Shown in pieces: positions 42,110-43,931 of a stretch of 43,931 nucleotides of DNA. Source of the DNA: Amycolatopsis anabasis. Lineage in GTDB: Bacteria > Actinomycetota > Actinomycetes > Mycobacteriales > Pseudonocardiaceae. The first letter of the stretch is position 1, and each line of letters opens with the position of its first letter. The position numbers and the translations under genes were made by a program. The stretch lies in NCBI RefSeq assembly GCF_009765355.1, contig NZ_VTHK01000064.1:1709-45639 (forward strand). Reading direction: 5' to 3'. The notes beneath the pieces were generated by a model. It worked only from the letters and a program-made list of their open reading frames with translations, searched no databases and was not told where the DNA came from.

Positions 42110-42492
42110 GGGAATCAGCCGTCGAGGGCGGCCGCGGTCAAGGTGATCAGATCTGCCGCATCGCTGACTGCAAGCCCGCCGAACTGGGGTTGCCGTTCAC
42201 GACCTGGAGCCTGGCCAAGCTGATCGGATACCTCGCCGAACACGCCTGGATCCAGGCAAGCACCGAGACCGTCCGGCAGACGGGTTCTACGCCAGGAGGG
42301 CGTGTCCTGGCAGGCACCGAAGACCTGGAAAGCCAGCAAAGATCCGGACTTCGTGTTGACGAGTTCGGGCCGCTGAACCTGCAGCCCCGACCCGGTCGTG
42401 GCCGGTTCCCCCCTCGGCCACACGGGGCGCGCCACCTACACGCGTACCAATTGTTCGGCAGGGCGACCACCCCCGGCGAGTGCCTGCAGTAG
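42110..42492 (+). pseudogene. IS630-family transposase relic
   Basis: The segment DCKPAELGLPFTTWSLAKL and EHAWIQASTETVRQ match the DNA-binding part of IS630-type transposases. After a frameshift near 42285 the sequence continues as REGVSWQAPKTWKASKDPDF. It then changes frame again to DEFGPLNLQPRPGRG, the first DDE-domain Asp motif, followed by scattered remains. Most of the catalytic domain is missing. I see no clear terminal inverted repeats. It lies between the last sugar gene and the peptidase and probably marks the cluster border. Confidence 0.65.
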
Positions 42493-42646
42493 ACCCGGCC
42501 CAACTACTGGTGGAGGGCACCTATTCGGAGTGTGCGCTATTCGTCGTCAGGTCAGTGGTGTTGGTCGCGCGGGCTTCCAGGAGCGATGGGTCATCCCATT
42601 CGTTGCGGTCGTAGGAAGTAACAACATCACGACCACGCGACCCTGG

Positions 42647-43931
42647 TCATGGCAGGAGCCAGCGATCGAACCAGGCCCGGGTGCGGCGCAGGACGTCGAG
42701 TTGGTGGTTGCGTTCCCGGATCGAGTGGCCCTCTCTGGGGTAAATAACGAACTCGTGCTCGACGCCGAAGTAGCGCAATGCCCGGTGGAAGTACACGGCT
42801 TGGCCGAGGGGGACGTTGGTGTCCTCGGCGCCGTGCAGGATGAGCACTGGGGTGCGGATGCGGCTGGCGAAGGAGATCGGGCTGACCGCGTCATGCGGAT
42901 GCGGACCGGCGCTGGACCACCCGGTGCTGCCACCGAGCGCGGCCTCGAACTGGCCGTTCTCGCCGGTCGCGGCGAGCATGCCCCAGTCGATGACACCGGC
43001 GAGGACCAGCGCGGCGCGGAAACGATCGGTCTGGCCAACGGCCCAGGCGGCCATGAATCCGCCGTGGCTCCCGCCGGCGATGCCTAGCCGCTCCGGATCG
43101 GCGACGCCCTCGGCAACGAGCAGGTCGATGCCGGTCAGGATGTCGGTCCACTCCTCCCGGCCGACCCTGCCGGCCACGCTGGCGGCGAACTTGTGGCCGT
43201 GGCCTTGGCCGCCGCGCGGGTTGGGCAGGAACACCGCGTACCCTGCGGCGGCCAGCAACTGCGCGTGCGCGCTGGGGAACCAGAACAGCTGGAAGCGATC
43301 GGCGTACCGGTCGTAGGGGCCTCCGTGCACGATCGTGACGAGTGGGAACGGACCGTCCGACGCGGTTTTTCCGACCGGCAGTATCAGCAAGCCGTCCAGG
43401 CCGAGGCCATCGGCGGCACGGTAGGCCAGCGGTCGCTGGGTACCGAGAGCGATGCCGTTGAGTTCCGGGCGGGTGTCGGTGATCTTTCTCAGCGGCCGGG
43501 TCGGTGGCCCGACGTGAACATTCGCGGGCTGGTAACGGGTACCGGTCAGTACCGCGATTTTCCTGCCGGTGGGTGTGGTGGTGAGGTCGTCGAGATGTCC
43601 GGGGTGGTGCGACAAGGTCGTGGGGCCACCGGGGTCGAGCCGGGCCAGGGTCGTGTTCAAGCCGTCGGCGAAGACAACCAGAGGGGCGGCATCGGTCTGG
43701 CACAGTTCGGTGGGGCACATCGGAAGGCCAGCGGTGCGGTTGCGGCGGACGCGGCTGCCCACGGCCAGGTCGAACACGGCGGTGCCGGCATGCAGAACCG
43801 GTGGAGTGAGAGCAACGTAACCGAGGTGCCAACCGTCCTCGCCCGGCCACCAGGCCAAAGAGCGCGCTTCGACCTCCACGGGTCCGAGATCCTCCGCGGT
43901 CCCGGTCGCGGGGTCGAACAGGTGCAGTTGG
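42647..43931 (-). CDS. S9-family prolyl oligopeptidase-like serine peptidase, partial
   Basis: The frame is open to the right edge, so the N-terminus lies outside; at least 428 residues are visible. The C-terminal alpha/beta-hydrolase domain has VTIVHGGPYDRYADRFQLFW, the nucleophile in GGSHGGFMAAW, the Asp in LHGAEDTNVPL and the His in YPREGHS. What precedes it is part of a beta-propeller. S9 peptidases cleave short peptides; this one resembles acylaminoacyl or dipeptidyl types. It is convergent with the IS630 relic and has no evident link to the cluster. Confidence 0.88.
   Translation of the reverse strand, partial: QLHLFDPATGTAEDLGPVEVEARSLAWWPGEDGWHLGYVALTPPVLHAGTAVFDLAVGSRVRRNRTAGLPMCPTELCQTDAAPLVVFADGLNTTLARLDPGGPTTLSHHPGHLDDLTTTPTGRKIAVLTGTRYQPANVHVGPPTRPLRKITDTRPELNGIALGTQRPLAYRAADGLGLDGLLILPVGKTASDGPFPLVTIVHGGPYDRYADRFQLFWFPSAHAQLLAAAGYAVFLPNPRGGQGHGHKFAASVAGRVGREEWTDILTGIDLLVAEGVADPERLGIAGGSHGGFMAAWAVGQTDRFRAALVLAGVIDWGMLAATGENGQFEAALGGSTGWSSAGPHPHDAVSPISFASRIRTPVLILHGAEDTNVPLGQAVYFHRALRYFGVEHEFVIYPREGHSIRERNHQLDVLRRTRAWFDRWLLP

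Noticed and set aside
1..43931. tRNA, rRNA, riboswitch or CRISPR elements
   Set aside because: I saw no cloverleaf with a TTCRANNC-type arm, no rRNA-like sequence and no spaced direct repeats. A covariance-model scan would be the decisive check.

Overview
The window is high-GC DNA with GTG starts and many ATGA/GTGA stop-start overlaps. It reads as an actinomycete, and the gene families resemble Pseudonocardiales such as Amycolatopsis (an inference; there is no rRNA or tRNA here). Most of it is one specialised-metabolite gene cluster, between a decayed mobile region on the left and an insertion-sequence relic plus an unrelated peptidase gene on the right.

Left border (1-9.5 kb): two decayed transposon-type integrases, a broken second copy of the cluster's MFS exporter gene, a LysR-type regulator split by one in-frame TAA, fragments of an XRE-type regulator, and two paralogous HTH/NB-ARC regulators (2029-4107 and 7424-8818). 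The regulators are the most likely live genes here.

Tailoring and sugar block (9.5-19.5 kb): three translationally coupled P450 genes, then a hexose 2,3-dehydratase and a 4-ketoreductase, all on the plus strand. A divergent glycosyltransferase follows, then an SDR-fold protein without its catalytic Tyr/Lys, an acyl-AMP ligase and an MbtH-like protein. With the KijD10-like 3-ketoreductase at 40984, the sugar genes fit a 2,6-dideoxyhexose. Nucleotidyltransferase and 4,6-dehydratase genes are absent and must lie elsewhere.

Resistance and control block (19.5-23.4 kb): a ruined P450 gene carrying a perfect palindrome where its haem loop should be, then an MFS exporter flanked by two near-identical MarR genes. 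A shared operator-like motif precedes both MarR copies.

Aminoacyl cassette (23.4-27.2 kb, minus strand): an A-PCP NRPS protein, a P450 and a ketoreductase-type SDR, each overlapping the next by 4 bases. With MbtH this matches the NovH/NovI/NovJ logic, in which an amino acid is loaded on a carrier, beta-hydroxylated and oxidised to a beta-keto form.

Type II PKS operon (27.4-40.3 kb, plus strand): SchA/CurD protein, amidohydrolase, DapF-like epimerase, 3-hydroxyisobutyrate-dehydrogenase-like protein, a small unknown protein, a double SchA/CurD protein, TcmI-type cyclase, cupin, KS-beta, ACP, aromatase/cyclase, ketoreductase, two ABM monooxygenases, KS-alpha, O-methyltransferase, LLM oxidoreductase and NmrA-type reductase. 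The set resembles spore-pigment and pentangular-polyphenol systems, except that KS-alpha is 2.2 kb downstream of KS-beta. A stem-loop ends the operon. A secreted neocarzinostatin-like protein with its own promoter follows, then the sugar 3-ketoreductase.

The likely product is a reduced, methylated, heavily oxidised and glycosylated aromatic polyketide, possibly joined to a beta-oxidised amino acid unit. The product itself cannot be read from the sequence.
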